A model generated the notes under the pieces. The model had not been told where the DNA came from. It saw nothing but the letters and a program-made list of their open reading frames with translations, and made no database searches. Positions 8,801-16,964 of a stretch of DNA of 64,000 nucleotides are shown in pieces. Source of the stretch: Gemmata palustris (GTDB taxonomy: Bacteria; Planctomycetota; Planctomycetia; Gemmatales; Gemmataceae); NCBI RefSeq assembly GCF_017939745.1, contig NZ_JAGKQQ010000001.1, positions 4,278,001 through 4,342,000 of the forward strand, in the 5' to 3' direction. Every line of letters begins with the position of its first letter. The stretch's first letter is position 1. Made by a program: the position numbers and the translations under genes.

Positions 8801-11074
8801 ACCCAGTTCACCCTGATTAGTAACGTCACCGTCGGCTCGGTCGGCGGCACGTTCAACGGGCTGTCCGAGGGCGCCACGATCACCTCCGGTTCCGCGACCT
8901 ACGCGATCAGCTACACCGGGGGCGACGGCAACGACGTCGTCCTGACTCTGGTCTCTCGGACCGACACCTGGACCGGGTTGGGCGGGGACAGCAACTGGTC
9001 CACCGCGGCGAACTGGGCCAGCGGCGTTGCCCCGATCGCGGGCGACGATCTCGTTTTCCCCACCGGGGCCGCCCGGACGAGCAGCGTCAACGACTTCGTC
9101 GCCGGGACCAATTTTAATTCGATCACGATCGACGGCGCCGGGTTCTCCTTCACCGGCAACGCGATCCAACTCGACGACGGGGTGACCGCGACTTACGCGT
9201 CCGGCACTTCGACGATCGGTCTCGCCACGAACCTAACGGGGAACCAAGCGATCGATGTGGCCGCGGGCGGGACACTAACGCTCTCGGGCGCGATCTCGGG
9301 CTCGGCCGCCGTCACCAAGACCGGCGCCGGGGTACTTCTGCTCAGCGCGACCGACACCTACAGTGGTGCAACGAGCGTCACCGGCGGTACCCTGCTCGTT
9401 GACGGCAGCATCGCCGCGAGCAGCGCGGTGACGGTCGCCGGCGGGGCCACACTGGGCGGCTCGGGTGCCCTCCCCGCGTTCACGCTCGTCAGCGGGGCCA
9501 CGGTCGCCCCCGGAACCCCGGTGGGCGCCCTCGCCTCGGGCAGCGCCACCTTCGCCAGCGGTTCGACTTACGCCGTCGCCATCAACGGCACGACGGCCGG
9601 CACCCAGTACGACCAGCTCAACGTCACCGGCACGGTGGCGCTGGCCGGGGCGACGCTCGCGCCCACGTTCGGCTTCACGCCGACGGGCGGCGACACGTTT
9701 ATCATCATCGCCAACGACATGAGCGATGTGGTAAGTGGGACCTTCGTCGGGTTGAGTGAGGGCGGGACGTTCCTCCTCGGGAGCACCACGTTCCGGATCT
9801 CTTACATTGGCGGCGACGGCAACGACGTGACCCTGACCGCCGTCCCTCAGCCGGCGCTCTCAATTTCCAGCGCGTCTACGGCCGAAGGGAACAGCGGGAC
9901 CACCGCCCTCACGTTCACCGTTACCTTGTCCGCGCCGAGCCTCCAGACGGTTACGGTCGCGTACACCACGGCCGACGGGACGGCGACCGCCGGCACCGAC
10001 TACACGCCCGTTTCCGGAACGCTGACGTTCGCGCCGGGCGAGACCACACAAACCGTCACCGTCTTCGTCACCGGTGACACCGCGACGGAAGCCGACGAGA
10101 CGTTCCGCGTTGTGCTCGCGTCGCCCGTCAGCGCCACCATTGCGGCCGGTAGCGGCACCGGGACCATAACGAATGACGACGCCGATACCCGAATCGTCCT
10201 CGGGGCGGTGGGCGGCATGGTGCAACAGATCGACCCCGCGACAGGGCTACCGGGTGCGTCGGTCCCGGCGTACACCGGGTTCCGGGGCGAGGTCCGTGTC
10301 TCGTCCGGTGACGTGGACGGCGACGGGACCGCGGACCTCATTACCGGCACCGGCACCGGGGCGATGGGCGGGCACGTCAAAGTGTTCGACGGGGCCACGG
10401 GTGCCGAGCGGTTCAGCTTCCTGGCGTTCGACGGATTCGCCGGGGGGGTGTTCGTGGCGTCGGGCGACGTGAACGGGGACGGGTTCGCCGACATCGTGGT
10501 GGCCGCCGACGCGGGCGCTACCCCGCACGTCAAGGTGTTCAGCGGCAAGGACGGGTCGCTGATGAGGAGCTTCCTGGCCTACGACGCGGGATTCAAGGGC
10601 GGCGTGCGGGTCGCGGTAGGGGACGTGGACGGGGACGGGTTCGCCGACATCGTCACCGGGAGTGGCGCCGGGGCACCGGCCAACGTCAAAGTCTTCAGTG
10701 GTCAGAGCGGCGGGCTCCTCGCGAGTCTCCTGCCCTACGCCGGGTTCAACGGCGGCGTCTACGTCGGGGCGGGTGACGTGGACGGCGACGGGCTCGCCGA
10801 CATCATCACCGGGAGCGGCGCCGGGGCACCGGGCGGGCACGTGAAGGTGTTCAGTGGCCGGGATTTTGCGCTGGAAGACAGCTTCCTGGCGTTCGATCGG
10901 ACGTTCACGGGTGGGGTCCGCGTGGGTACCGGGCAGGTGAACGGCGTCACCGCGGTACTCGCGGGTTCCGGCGCCGGTGCGCGGGGGCACTTTAAGGCCT
11001 TCGGCCCCGGTCACCAGGAGTTACTCAGCCTGCTCTCCGCGGGTTTCGACCAGAACGGCGTTTACGTCGCGTGA
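5897..11074 (+). CDS. Giant extracellular protein: autotransporter-type strand repeats, Calx-beta, FG-GAP repeats
   Basis: A 1725-residue protein from the ATG at 5897 (a TTG nine bases earlier is less likely). Residues 34-40 are LEDRTVP, the N-terminal motif shared by many planctomycete surface proteins. Residues of about 45-1310 are three or more blocks beginning W-x-G...NWS-x-AANW, each followed by Gly/Ala/Thr-rich beta-strand repeats of the passenger-associated type (GAGTLALSGTSTYAGATTIN and variants). Residues of about 1317-1425 match a Calx-beta domain (AEGNSGTTALTFTVTLS, ending TITNDD). Residues of about 1434-1725 contain five FG-GAP/VCBS-like units (GDVDGDGTADLITG and variants). These features predict an exported adhesive or structural surface protein with Ca-binding loops. 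No sortase motif or beta-barrel is seen, so the export route is not clear. Confidence 0.92.
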   Translation: MNWIDSIRRRLHIATRPNRKTRRAFPPRLSLTHLEDRTVPTTLTWTGTVDANWSTIGNWSGGGAGEEVPNSSDDVLIFASAPVRLASANDITSLSVDEIQLSASGYALSGAAVALATGLTDTTATGTNTVALSLGGAGAVTKSGAGTLALSGTSTYAGATTINAGVLRVDGTITSAVTLAGGTLSGSGTVNSPGITDTAASVVDPGTVGGSGILTYSNATGLTLTTSSILHIDLNGSTVGTGYDQLKLTNGSALFNPNGATLDIGLGYLPTVNTSFQIVSQTISSAITGRFNGISQFGSLAVGPVTFSVGYFSSGVTLTVTSVNVQTSTWDGGGTTDNWSDAANWVGNAAPSQFDALVFPTGAQRLTNVNDLAGLQFSSLTIGGAGYTLSGNALDLAGSLLATYASGSSAVALPISLHSSSTFDVTTGGTLVASGAISGTGFGVTKIGGGTLQYAGALANSYTGATTVNAGRLELNKTAGVNAFAGNLVVGNSSGTDDAVALLASNQIPDAATVTVNDGAVLGLNNFDDQIGTLTMTGATVATGTGTLTLGDNVTTNSAATTSVISGNLDLGGATRTFTVGNNSNLDPDLSITANISGTGAGLIKAGANSQLLLSGNNTYDGITTITAGAIEIASDNALGSSSAGTVVNSGFSLALLGGITVPEPITISGAGFGGLGAVFNGSGNNTISGAITLGANSTIGSLSGTLTFSGVISDGASSFALTKVCAGTVALTSANTYDGGTTITNGLNGGGALAISDGSALGTGLVTVASGGSLDLSGGITLANTINLNGVPVTNRSKINSVSGGNTIQGDIGITGANNESFDVAGGTTLTVTGVISGAVDFDKNGTGTLTLTGTNTHTGNVNVGDGALIVNGSLATSNAVFVDGALGGSGTVPAVTISSIGTLSPGNSPGTLHTGALAFTDGGSIYSAELNGPTAGTQYDQINATGGVYLYGATLTLSIGYAPAVGTQFTLISNVTVGSVGGTFNGLSEGATITSGSATYAISYTGGDGNDVVLTLVSRTDTWTGLGGDSNWSTAANWASGVAPIAGDDLVFPTGAARTSSVNDFVAGTNFNSITIDGAGFSFTGNAIQLDDGVTATYASGTSTIGLATNLTGNQAIDVAAGGTLTLSGAISGSAAVTKTGAGVLLLSATDTYSGATSVTGGTLLVDGSIAASSAVTVAGGATLGGSGALPAFTLVSGATVAPGTPVGALASGSATFASGSTYAVAINGTTAGTQYDQLNVTGTVALAGATLAPTFGFTPTGGDTFIIIANDMSDVVSGTFVGLSEGGTFLLGSTTFRISYIGGDGNDVTLTAVPQPALSISSASTAEGNSGTTALTFTVTLSAPSLQTVTVAYTTADGTATAGTDYTPVSGTLTFAPGETTQTVTVFVTGDTATEADETFRVVLASPVSATIAAGSGTGTITNDDADTRIVLGAVGGMVQQIDPATGLPGASVPAYTGFRGEVRVSSGDVDGDGTADLITGTGTGAMGGHVKVFDGATGAERFSFLAFDGFAGGVFVASGDVNGDGFADIVVAADAGATPHVKVFSGKDGSLMRSFLAYDAGFKGGVRVAVGDVDGDGFADIVTGSGAGAPANVKVFSGQSGGLLASLLPYAGFNGGVYVGAGDVDGDGLADIITGSGAGAPGGHVKVFSGRDFALEDSFLAFDRTFTGGVRVGTGQVNGVTAVLAGSGAGARGHFKAFGPGHQELLSLLSAGFDQNGVYVA

Positions 11075-11422
11075 TTGTTCTGTGGTGAAACGGGGCACAG
11101 TAACGGACCGCGCTGCGGTCGGCCCCGTTCCCACCGCCCGCGCGTATCCGCGTGATCGAAGACCTGCAATTCGGCCACGGGTGCCGCTACTCGTCACGGT
11201 CGAGTGGGCACCCGATTCCGCGCGAAACAACGCATATGTGAGAACGCGATCCCCGGGCGCGGAGCCCCACGTCTCGATTACCAACGCACCACGTCTGTGC
11301 GTTTCGGTTGGGGCGCGCGAAATCGGCCGCCCTGTCGCATTCCAGCGCGCTTGCGGGTGACATTCCAACTGCGGCCGGATACCCTGAGACGCGACTCCCC
11401 TCCCGCGCCCCAGGTTCCGCTG
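11075..11422. other. Intergenic region upstream of restriction-modification gene
   Basis: The gap of 348 bases separates two plus-strand genes. The frame of the downstream enzyme stays open through part of it (from 11204), but that translated segment is Arg-rich and lacks domain similarity. It presumably holds the promoter of the restriction-modification gene. No controller-protein gene or clear operator palindrome was found. Confidence 0.4.
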
Positions 11423-13693
11423 ATGCCCACTGAAGTCAAGCCCCTGTTCCACCCCGCGGCGGTCCGTAACGCGATCAAAGGGTTCGCACTCCTACCACCT
11501 GCGATCGCGGCCCGCGCGAATATACAAGACTGGGCCAAGCAACTCGGCGCGAAGAAGCTCGACGCGAAGAAAGAAACCGAACTGCTCCCCGGGTTCATTT
11601 CCGACGTGTTCGAGGCCGCGCTCGGCTACACTCGGGCGCCCGCTGATCCCCACACGCTCAAGCGCGAAGCGTTCAGTGAGGTGGACGGAAAATTCGCGGA
11701 CGCGGGTTTAGGCCGGTTCACCACGACGAGCGATGCGTTCGTTGCCGTGCTCGAAGGGAAAGGTCCGAAAGACCCGCTCGACCGGCCGTTCGGCAGTCGG
11801 AAGCATTCCGCCGTTACGCAGGCCGCGCTCTACGCGCTCCAGATGAAGATCGACTGGTATCTCGTCACGAATTTGAAGGAGATTCGGCTCTACTACAAGC
11901 GCCAGGATACGGCGCACTACGAGCGGTTCGAGACGGCCCGGCTCGCCGATAATGACGACGAGTACCGCCGGTTCGTGTTCCTGCTCGGGGCCGAGCGTCT
12001 CGCCGGCGCGGACGGCAAGAACCACCTCGACGCGCTGTTCGCCGAGTCGCGCACGGTCGGGCGCGAACTCACCGTCGGGTTCTACCTCGAGTACCGCGAA
12101 CTGCGCCGCGGAACCTTCCAGGCGATCCGCACGCACAACCCGAACCGCGACCCGCGCCAACTCCTCGCCGCGACGCAGAAGATCCTCGACCGCGTGCTGT
12201 TCGTCGCGTTCTGCGAGGACCGCGAGTTGCTCCCGGCACAGATCGTCGCGCGGGCCTACACCCACACCGACCCGTTCAACCTGCGCCCGGTGTGGGAGAA
12301 CTTCAAGGCGCTGTTCCGCTCTGTGGACATGGGCAACCCGGCGCTCAAGGTGGATGCGTACAACGGCGGGCTGTTCGCCCCGGACGCATTCATTGATGCG
12401 CTCGCGGTGCCCGACGAGGTGTGCGAGGGGTTCAAGAAGCTGGCCGATTACGAGTACGGGCGCGACGCGACCGATGCCGCGAAGCTGGTCGACGTGGAGA
12501 TCCTGGGGCACATCTTCGAGCAGTCCATTTCGGACCTCGAAGAGATGCACCGGCAGATCGTCAGCACCGGCGGGGTGCTGTCCGAACCGAGCGGGCCGAC
12601 GAAGCGCAAGAAGGAAGGGGCGTTCTACACCCCGGCGTTCATCACGCGCTACATCGTCCGCGAAACGCTCGGCCCCGTTCTGGGAGAGCGGCTCGAAACA
12701 CTCCGGGCACACCACCACGCGAGCGCCACGAAGACCGCGAAGAGCGCGCTCGAAGCCCCGCAGACGTACAACCTCGACAAGCTCAACAAACCTCAAACGG
12801 AAGCCCTCGAACGGTTCTGGGGGGCTTGGATCGAGGAGCTTCAAACGATCCGGTTGGTCGATCCGTCGTGTGGGAGCGGCGCGTTCCTCATCGAAGCGTT
12901 CGAGCAGTTGTTCGCGGAATACCGCGACGCCAACGCCCGGTTGACCGAACTGCGCGGCGGGCAACCCACGCTGTTCGATGTGGACGAAACGATCCTCACA
13001 AAGAACCTGTTCGGGATGGACTTGAACGGCGAAGCGGTCGAAATCGCTCGGCTGTCGTGTTGGATCAAGACAGCCGAGAAGGGCAAGAAACTCACGGCGC
13101 TGGACGCGAACATCGTTCAGGGAAACAGCGTGGTTGCGGACGGCCCACCCCTGGAAGCATGGCGCACGCGGTTCCCAGAGGTGTTCGCAAACGGCGGGTT
13201 CGATGCGGTAATCGGCAATCCACCTTATGTGCGGCAAGAGATCATCAAGGACGACAAACCGTTCTTAGAGAAGCACTACCGGGCGTATGACGGCGTGGCG
13301 GACCTGTACGTCTACTTCTACGAACTCGGGCTGAACGTCCTGAAGCCCGGCGGCCGGCTGGGGTACATCGTCACGAACAAGTGGATGAAGGCCGGATACG
13401 GCGAAGCGCTCCGCAAACTATACGGCGAATCGGCGTGGGTCGAATCGGTCGTCGATCTCGGACACAACAAGGAAGTGTTCCCGGACGCCGACGTGTTCCC
13501 GTGTATCCTCGTGGCTCGAAAACCCTCTGACATTATTGCCCCACCCAGAATGTCAGAGTTTGTATCCTGCCGCGCGAGCAGACCCGCGTGGACGACCTCT
13601 CTCAACAAATCGCCGATGAAGGCGTCGCGGTGCCGCGCTCGCGCTTCGGCACGGAGCCGTGGAGCCTCGAACCGCCCGGCGCGACGGCGCTGA
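11423..13693 (+). CDS. Type IIG restriction-modification enzyme, 5' part (nuclease and methyltransferase), frameshifted
   Basis: Start is the ATG at 11423 (MPTEVKPLFHPAAV). An N-terminal endonuclease-like region contains a PD-(D/E)xK-type site (D...E111-G-K113 in VAVLEGKG). A helical linker follows, then an N6-adenine methyltransferase: motif I DPSCGSGAF at about 480-488 and catalytic motif IV NPPY at 599-602 (IGNPPYVRQE). The target-recognition part should follow, but the frame loses similarity after ILVARKPSDIIAPP (about base 13546) and ends in unrelated Arg/Ser-rich sequence. The natural continuation, NVRVCILPREQTRVDDL, is encoded one base back and leads directly into the next entry. The last 49 or so residues of this frame are therefore artefactual. 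Family: Eco57I-like enzymes that cut and methylate with one polypeptide. Confidence 0.88.
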   Translation: MPTEVKPLFHPAAVRNAIKGFALLPPAIAARANIQDWAKQLGAKKLDAKKETELLPGFISDVFEAALGYTRAPADPHTLKREAFSEVDGKFADAGLGRFTTTSDAFVAVLEGKGPKDPLDRPFGSRKHSAVTQAALYALQMKIDWYLVTNLKEIRLYYKRQDTAHYERFETARLADNDDEYRRFVFLLGAERLAGADGKNHLDALFAESRTVGRELTVGFYLEYRELRRGTFQAIRTHNPNRDPRQLLAATQKILDRVLFVAFCEDRELLPAQIVARAYTHTDPFNLRPVWENFKALFRSVDMGNPALKVDAYNGGLFAPDAFIDALAVPDEVCEGFKKLADYEYGRDATDAAKLVDVEILGHIFEQSISDLEEMHRQIVSTGGVLSEPSGPTKRKKEGAFYTPAFITRYIVRETLGPVLGERLETLRAHHHASATKTAKSALEAPQTYNLDKLNKPQTEALERFWGAWIEELQTIRLVDPSCGSGAFLIEAFEQLFAEYRDANARLTELRGGQPTLFDVDETILTKNLFGMDLNGEAVEIARLSCWIKTAEKGKKLTALDANIVQGNSVVADGPPLEAWRTRFPEVFANGGFDAVIGNPPYVRQEIIKDDKPFLEKHYRAYDGVADLYVYFYELGLNVLKPGGRLGYIVTNKWMKAGYGEALRKLYGESAWVESVVDLGHNKEVFPDADVFPCILVARKPSDIIAPPRMSEFVSCRASRPAWTTSLNKSPMKASRCRARASARSRGASNRPARRR

Positions 13694-14757
13694 TGGACAA
13701 GATTCGCGCGGCTGGCGTGCCGCTGCGGGAATTCATCGGTGCGGAACCTTTGTCGGGGATCAAAACCGGCTTGAATGAAGCGTTCCTCCTCGACAATGCA
13801 ACGAAGGATAAACTTGTTGCGGCCGATCTAAAGTCTGCAGACCTGTGCAAGCCGTATCTCAGAGGACAAGATAATTCTCGTTGGAATGCCGGATGGGTGA
13901 AGTTGTGGATGCTAGCGCTGAAGTCGAGTAATAATCACGAGTGGCCGTGGTCCAAGACCGCAACCGGAATGGATGCCGAGGCTATCTTCCGCCAGACATA
14001 CCCGGCCGTTCATGCTCACCTCAACCAGTTCCGTGACGCGCTTATCAAACGACAGGACCAAGGCGAACACTGGTGGGAGTTGCGGTCGTGCGCATACTGG
14101 AATGCGTTCGAGAAGAAGAAGCTGATCTATCCCGAAATTACTTGGCGCGCGGATTGGAATTTCGATTCGCGTGGTCTGCACATTAACAACACGGTGTACA
14201 TCCTTCCGACAGAAGATCTTTGGGTACTCGCCGTCATGAATGCCCCAGTAATGTGGGCATACTGTTGGCGCAACGCACAGCACGGTAAAGACGAGGCGCT
14301 GCGATTCATCCGGGAGTTTGTTCAGACGATCCCCATCCCCAAGCCCACCGACGGCCAGCGTGCCGAGGTTGAGGCTGCGGTCGGGCGTCTGATCGAACTG
14401 GCCTGCGAGCAGCAGGGCGGGCGCGCCGCGATACTGGACTGGCTGCGGAGCGAGTTCAATGTCGAGAAGGCGTCACAGAAGCTCCAGGTTCCGGCCACGT
14501 TGAGCGCGGATGCGTTCGTCGCCGAAGTGAAGAAGGAGAGCAAGAAAGGGTTCGGGGTCGCGGAGTTAAAGCGACTGAAAGACGAATACGGGAAGTCCGT
14601 GCTCCCGCTGCACGCGCTCGCCCGTGAAGCCGAGCAACTCGAACGACAGGTGTCGGACGTGGTGAACGCCGCCTTCGGGCTGACGCCCGATGAGGTGAAA
14701 TTGATGTGGGACACGGCCCCGCCGCGCATGCCGATCGCGCGCCCGCCGGGTGCGTGA
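13588..14757 (+). CDS. Type IIG restriction-modification enzyme, 3' part (target-recognition and C-terminal domain)
   Basis: This 389-residue frame begins within the 3' end of the previous one and continues its homology: VDDLSQQIADEGVAVPRSRFG, then the TaqI-like specificity region (GIKTGLNEAFLLD, KPYLRGQDNSRWN, LIYPEITWRADW, FVQTIPIPKP). The GTG at 13588 is only the first start codon in the frame; similarity begins about 40 bases upstream, near 13549. The two parts together would make a protein of about 1,100 residues, the usual size for this family. Either a one-base deletion has broken the gene, a sequencing error lost a C in the run at 13539-13546, or a -1 programmed shift joins them. No separate ribosome-binding site is evident. 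Confidence 0.85.
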   Translation: MDDLSQQIADEGVAVPRSRFGTEPWSLEPPGATALMDKIRAAGVPLREFIGAEPLSGIKTGLNEAFLLDNATKDKLVAADLKSADLCKPYLRGQDNSRWNAGWVKLWMLALKSSNNHEWPWSKTATGMDAEAIFRQTYPAVHAHLNQFRDALIKRQDQGEHWWELRSCAYWNAFEKKKLIYPEITWRADWNFDSRGLHINNTVYILPTEDLWVLAVMNAPVMWAYCWRNAQHGKDEALRFIREFVQTIPIPKPTDGQRAEVEAAVGRLIELACEQQGGRAAILDWLRSEFNVEKASQKLQVPATLSADAFVAEVKKESKKGFGVAELKRLKDEYGKSVLPLHALAREAEQLERQVSDVVNAAFGLTPDEVKLMWDTAPPRMPIARPPGA

Positions 14758-14805
14758 GGGCGTCAACCATCCCGAACGGATTGGACGTGAAGCTTGGAAA
14801 TGTCA

Positions 14806-14847
14806 ACGAAAACGGCCCGCTGACAACATCTGTCATCAGCGGGCCGT
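14806..14847 (-). terminator. Intrinsic terminator of initiator tRNA
   Basis: On the minus strand, 25 bases after the tRNA, a perfect 12-base stem (ACGGCCCGCTGA / TCAGCGGGCCGT, arms 14836-14847 and 14812-14823, loop 12) is followed by TTTTCGTT. This is the layout of a Rho-independent terminator. Confidence 0.85.
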
Positions 14848-14871
14848 CTCAAGTCAAACTAACACAACAAG

Positions 14872-14946
14872 TTGCGGCGGTAGGATTTGAACCTACGACC
14901 TCCAGGTTATGAGCCTGGCGAGCTGACCGGGCTGCTCCACGCCGCG
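14872..14946 (-). tRNA. tRNA-fMet (CAT), initiator
   Basis: A complete cloverleaf is readable on the minus strand: acceptor CGCGGCG/CGCCGCA, D stem GAGC/GCTC, anticodon stem CCAGG/CCTGG with loop CTCATAA (anticodon CAT), T arm GTAGG-TTCAAAT-CCTAC, discriminator A. Position 1 is C and 72 is A, giving the unpaired 1:72 that marks bacterial initiator tRNAs, and the D stem has the A11:U24 pair also typical of initiators. The anticodon stem has A29:U41 in place of the usual G29:C41, so only two of the three canonical G:C pairs are present. CCA is not encoded. An intrinsic terminator follows. Confidence 0.95.
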
Positions 14947-15133
14947 TCCTATCTGCGTAGGGGAAGTTTATGACCGAAGGGGCGAAAAGGAAAGGGGAGA
15001 TTTTGTAATGGGAGCGCGAGCGACGCAACGCGGCTCCCGGCACGAGCCTCGAATTGACCCGCCCGCCGCCACAACCTAGGATGAACCAAACACTTTCGTC
15101 ACATCATGACGATACCCGACGGGGACCGGTCAC

Positions 15134-15832
15134 TTGGTACTTCCGTTCATCCTCGTCGTCTGCTTCGCGGGCGTGCTGTGCCTCATCCCACTGACGATGT
15201 ACCTGCTCTGGCTCGTCCAGATTACGCGCCGCGAGCGCCCCACCCCCGTCGCGGGGACGTGGGACTTCGCCGGCGTCGCGCTGGGGCTGTCCGGGTTCAT
15301 CTTCTTCGGCGGTGCGATGGTCCTTTCGCTCCTCCAGTCCAATGTCCGCTTCTGGATGCGCGGCAACTTTGAACAGCTCCGCGCCGTGTGGATTCAGGAG
15401 AAAGTCACCTGGTCGCTGCTGGTCTTTTTCTACCTCGTGTTCGTGCTCGGCGGGCTCGCGCTCGCGCTCCTCTCGCGGCGCCGGTCGCTGGTCGTCTACA
15501 ACATCGAACCGGCCGCGTTCGAGGTGCTGCTCACCGAAGTGTTCGAGCAACTCGGCCGCCCACTCGAGCGCCGCGGAAATTTGTGGCTCTCCGGGGTACC
15601 GCTGTTCGAGCTGGACGCCTTCGAGAGCGGGCACACGGTCACCCTGCGCTGGGTCTCGAGCGACCAGCGCCTCTTTGAAGACGCGACGCGCCTGCTCCGC
15701 GGCGCGCTCGCGACGCAACTGACCGACGAGAACCCGGTCGCCCGGTGGCTCATGTCCGCCGCGGTGGGGAGCGGGACCATCGTCGTCAGCTGCTTCGGGC
15801 TCCTCCTCTACGGGCTGTCCCTCATTCGCTGA
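15134..15832 (+). CDS. Hypothetical integral membrane protein
   Basis: A 232-residue protein beginning at a TTG (15134; VLPFILVVCFAGVLCLIP), the first start in a frame that is immediately hydrophobic. Four membrane segments are visible: residues 1-27, about 47-68, about 94-113 and about 205-229. Between the third and fourth is a soluble domain of about 90 residues (VYNIEPAAFEVLLTEVFEQL...). I do not recognise the family. It is transcribed away from the initiator tRNA and is followed after 98 bases by a small secreted protein on the same strand. The GC-rich third-position pattern and hydrophobic layout make it a convincing gene; the start is uncertain. Confidence 0.75.
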   Translation: MVLPFILVVCFAGVLCLIPLTMYLLWLVQITRRERPTPVAGTWDFAGVALGLSGFIFFGGAMVLSLLQSNVRFWMRGNFEQLRAVWIQEKVTWSLLVFFYLVFVLGGLALALLSRRRSLVVYNIEPAAFEVLLTEVFEQLGRPLERRGNLWLSGVPLFELDAFESGHTVTLRWVSSDQRLFEDATRLLRGALATQLTDENPVARWLMSAAVGSGTIVVSCFGLLLYGLSLIR

Positions 15833-15930
15833 ACAATTCGCTAATAACACTCGCGTCGCACCGGTCGGAGTGACGATACACGTGGTATCGACCGGACCGA
15901 GTTCGGACCGGGGTCGCGAGGGACACGCGA

Positions 15931-16344
15931 ATGAAGCGGTTGCTGTTAGCAGTTGTGGCGGTCGGGTTGACCACCAGCGCGGCACGAACGGATTGGGGCG
16001 GCCCCCGATCGGCGGGCGCGCCGCAAGCGGGCGCTCAGGCCCCGCAAGCCGACCCGAACACCCTGATGGGCGCGGGCGGGCCGTACAACGGCGTGGCCCC
16101 CGACAAGTACGGGCTGAACCCGCGCCTCAAGAGGCTCTTCCACATCGGCTCGCGGTCGAGCCAGGTGCCGGCTTCGCAGGCGCAATACTACCCGCAGATG
16201 GGTTACAACCAGAGCGGCCCGGCGTACAACCCGAACGGGTACCCGCCCGGTGCCTACGGCCCGGCCCAGGGGACACTCGTGTTCCCGCACCAGCCGTTCA
16301 CCCGCAGCCCGCGCGACTTCTTCATGCTCGATCTGAACCGCTAA
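15931..16344 (+). CDS. Small secreted Gly/Pro/Tyr-rich hypothetical protein
   Basis: A 137-residue product starting at ATG 15931 with a clear signal peptide (MKRLLLAVVAVGLTTSAART). The mature part is rich in Pro, Gly, Gln and Tyr (PYNGVAPDKYGLNPRLKRLF, YPQMGYNQSGPAYNPNGYPP) and lacks a recognisable domain. Such short secreted Pro/Tyr-rich proteins are common in Gemmata-like genomes. No function is proposed. Confidence 0.75.
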   Translation: MKRLLLAVVAVGLTTSAARTDWGGPRSAGAPQAGAQAPQADPNTLMGAGGPYNGVAPDKYGLNPRLKRLFHIGSRSSQVPASQAQYYPQMGYNQSGPAYNPNGYPPGAYGPAQGTLVFPHQPFTRSPRDFFMLDLNR

Positions 16345-16396
16345 AGAGCGGGCTCTTTGATCGAACATCGTGCCCCGGCGCCTCTGGCGTCCGGGG

Positions 16397-16840
16397 TCAT
16401 TTGTTTGCTGACTCCAACTCCTCGATCACTTTCCGCACGCGCTCCGGTAGCGCGATTTTGCACTCGTTGCGGTAGTCGTAGCTCACCACAGTGGCGAGCC
16501 CCTCGCACGCGACCGCGTCCCACGCCCGGCTCACGAGCTTGTGCTCGAACACCACGCGGTCCACTTGCAATTCGGTGGCACGCACCCCGACCCACACGTG
16601 GTCCGGGTACTTCAGCGGCTTGCGGTACGTCGCGGACGTGCTCTTCAAAATGGGGCCGAGGCCGAGCTCGCGCTTCGTATCGAGCCACCCGGTGCGCGTG
16701 ATGTAGTTCAGCCGCGCGTCCTGGAAGTAGCGGAAGTATTCCAGGTTGCTCACGTGGTCGAACGAATCCATGTCGCTCCAGCCGATGTCGAACTCGATCA
16801 CGACCGGGAACAGCGCGAGAGCGGGGTGCGTGTGCGTCAT
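16397..16840 (-). CDS. Acyl-CoA thioesterase, 4-hydroxybenzoyl-CoA thioesterase (hotdog) family
   Basis: A 147-residue protein from ATG 16840 (MTHTHPALALFPVVIEFDIG). The segment IGWSDMDSFDHVSNLEYFRY matches the hotdog-fold signature of YbgC/4HBT thioesterases: a D-x-D-x-x-x-H-V-x-N core in which the Asp in FDHV is the likely catalytic residue. The remainder (YRKPLKYPDHVWVG, VFEHKLVSRAWDAVACEG) also follows the family. Expected reaction: hydrolysis of an acyl-CoA to free acid and CoA in the cytoplasm. A longer frame adds 24 residues that read through the upstream hairpin repeat and are unlikely to be translated. Confidence 0.88.
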   Translation of the reverse strand: MTHTHPALALFPVVIEFDIGWSDMDSFDHVSNLEYFRYFQDARLNYITRTGWLDTKRELGLGPILKSTSATYRKPLKYPDHVWVGVRATELQVDRVVFEHKLVSRAWDAVACEGLATVVSYDYRNECKIALPERVRKVIEELESANK

Positions 16841-16880
16841 AACCGTATACGTATCGAAAAGCCCGGGTGCGAAGAAAGAC

Positions 16881-16947
16881 CACCCGCTCGTTGACACGCG
16901 CGGTTCGCCCAAGGCTCAGGCGAACCGCGCGTGTCAACGAGCGGGTG
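16881..16947. repeat. Perfect 29-bp inverted repeat (hairpin) between two minus-strand genes
   Basis: Left arm cacccgctcgttgacacgcg... (16881-16909) is the exact reverse complement of 16919-16947, with a 9-base loop. It follows the end of the nucleotidyltransferase gene by 17 bases on the minus strand and could terminate it, but there is no T-run. Related half-copies (cgaaccgcg-x-gtg-xx-aacgagcgggtgg) occur at 32811-32842 and a shorter one at 32432-32444, so it belongs to a dispersed repeat family. Confidence 0.85.
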
Positions 16948-16964
16948 AGAGCTTCGGTACCGCG

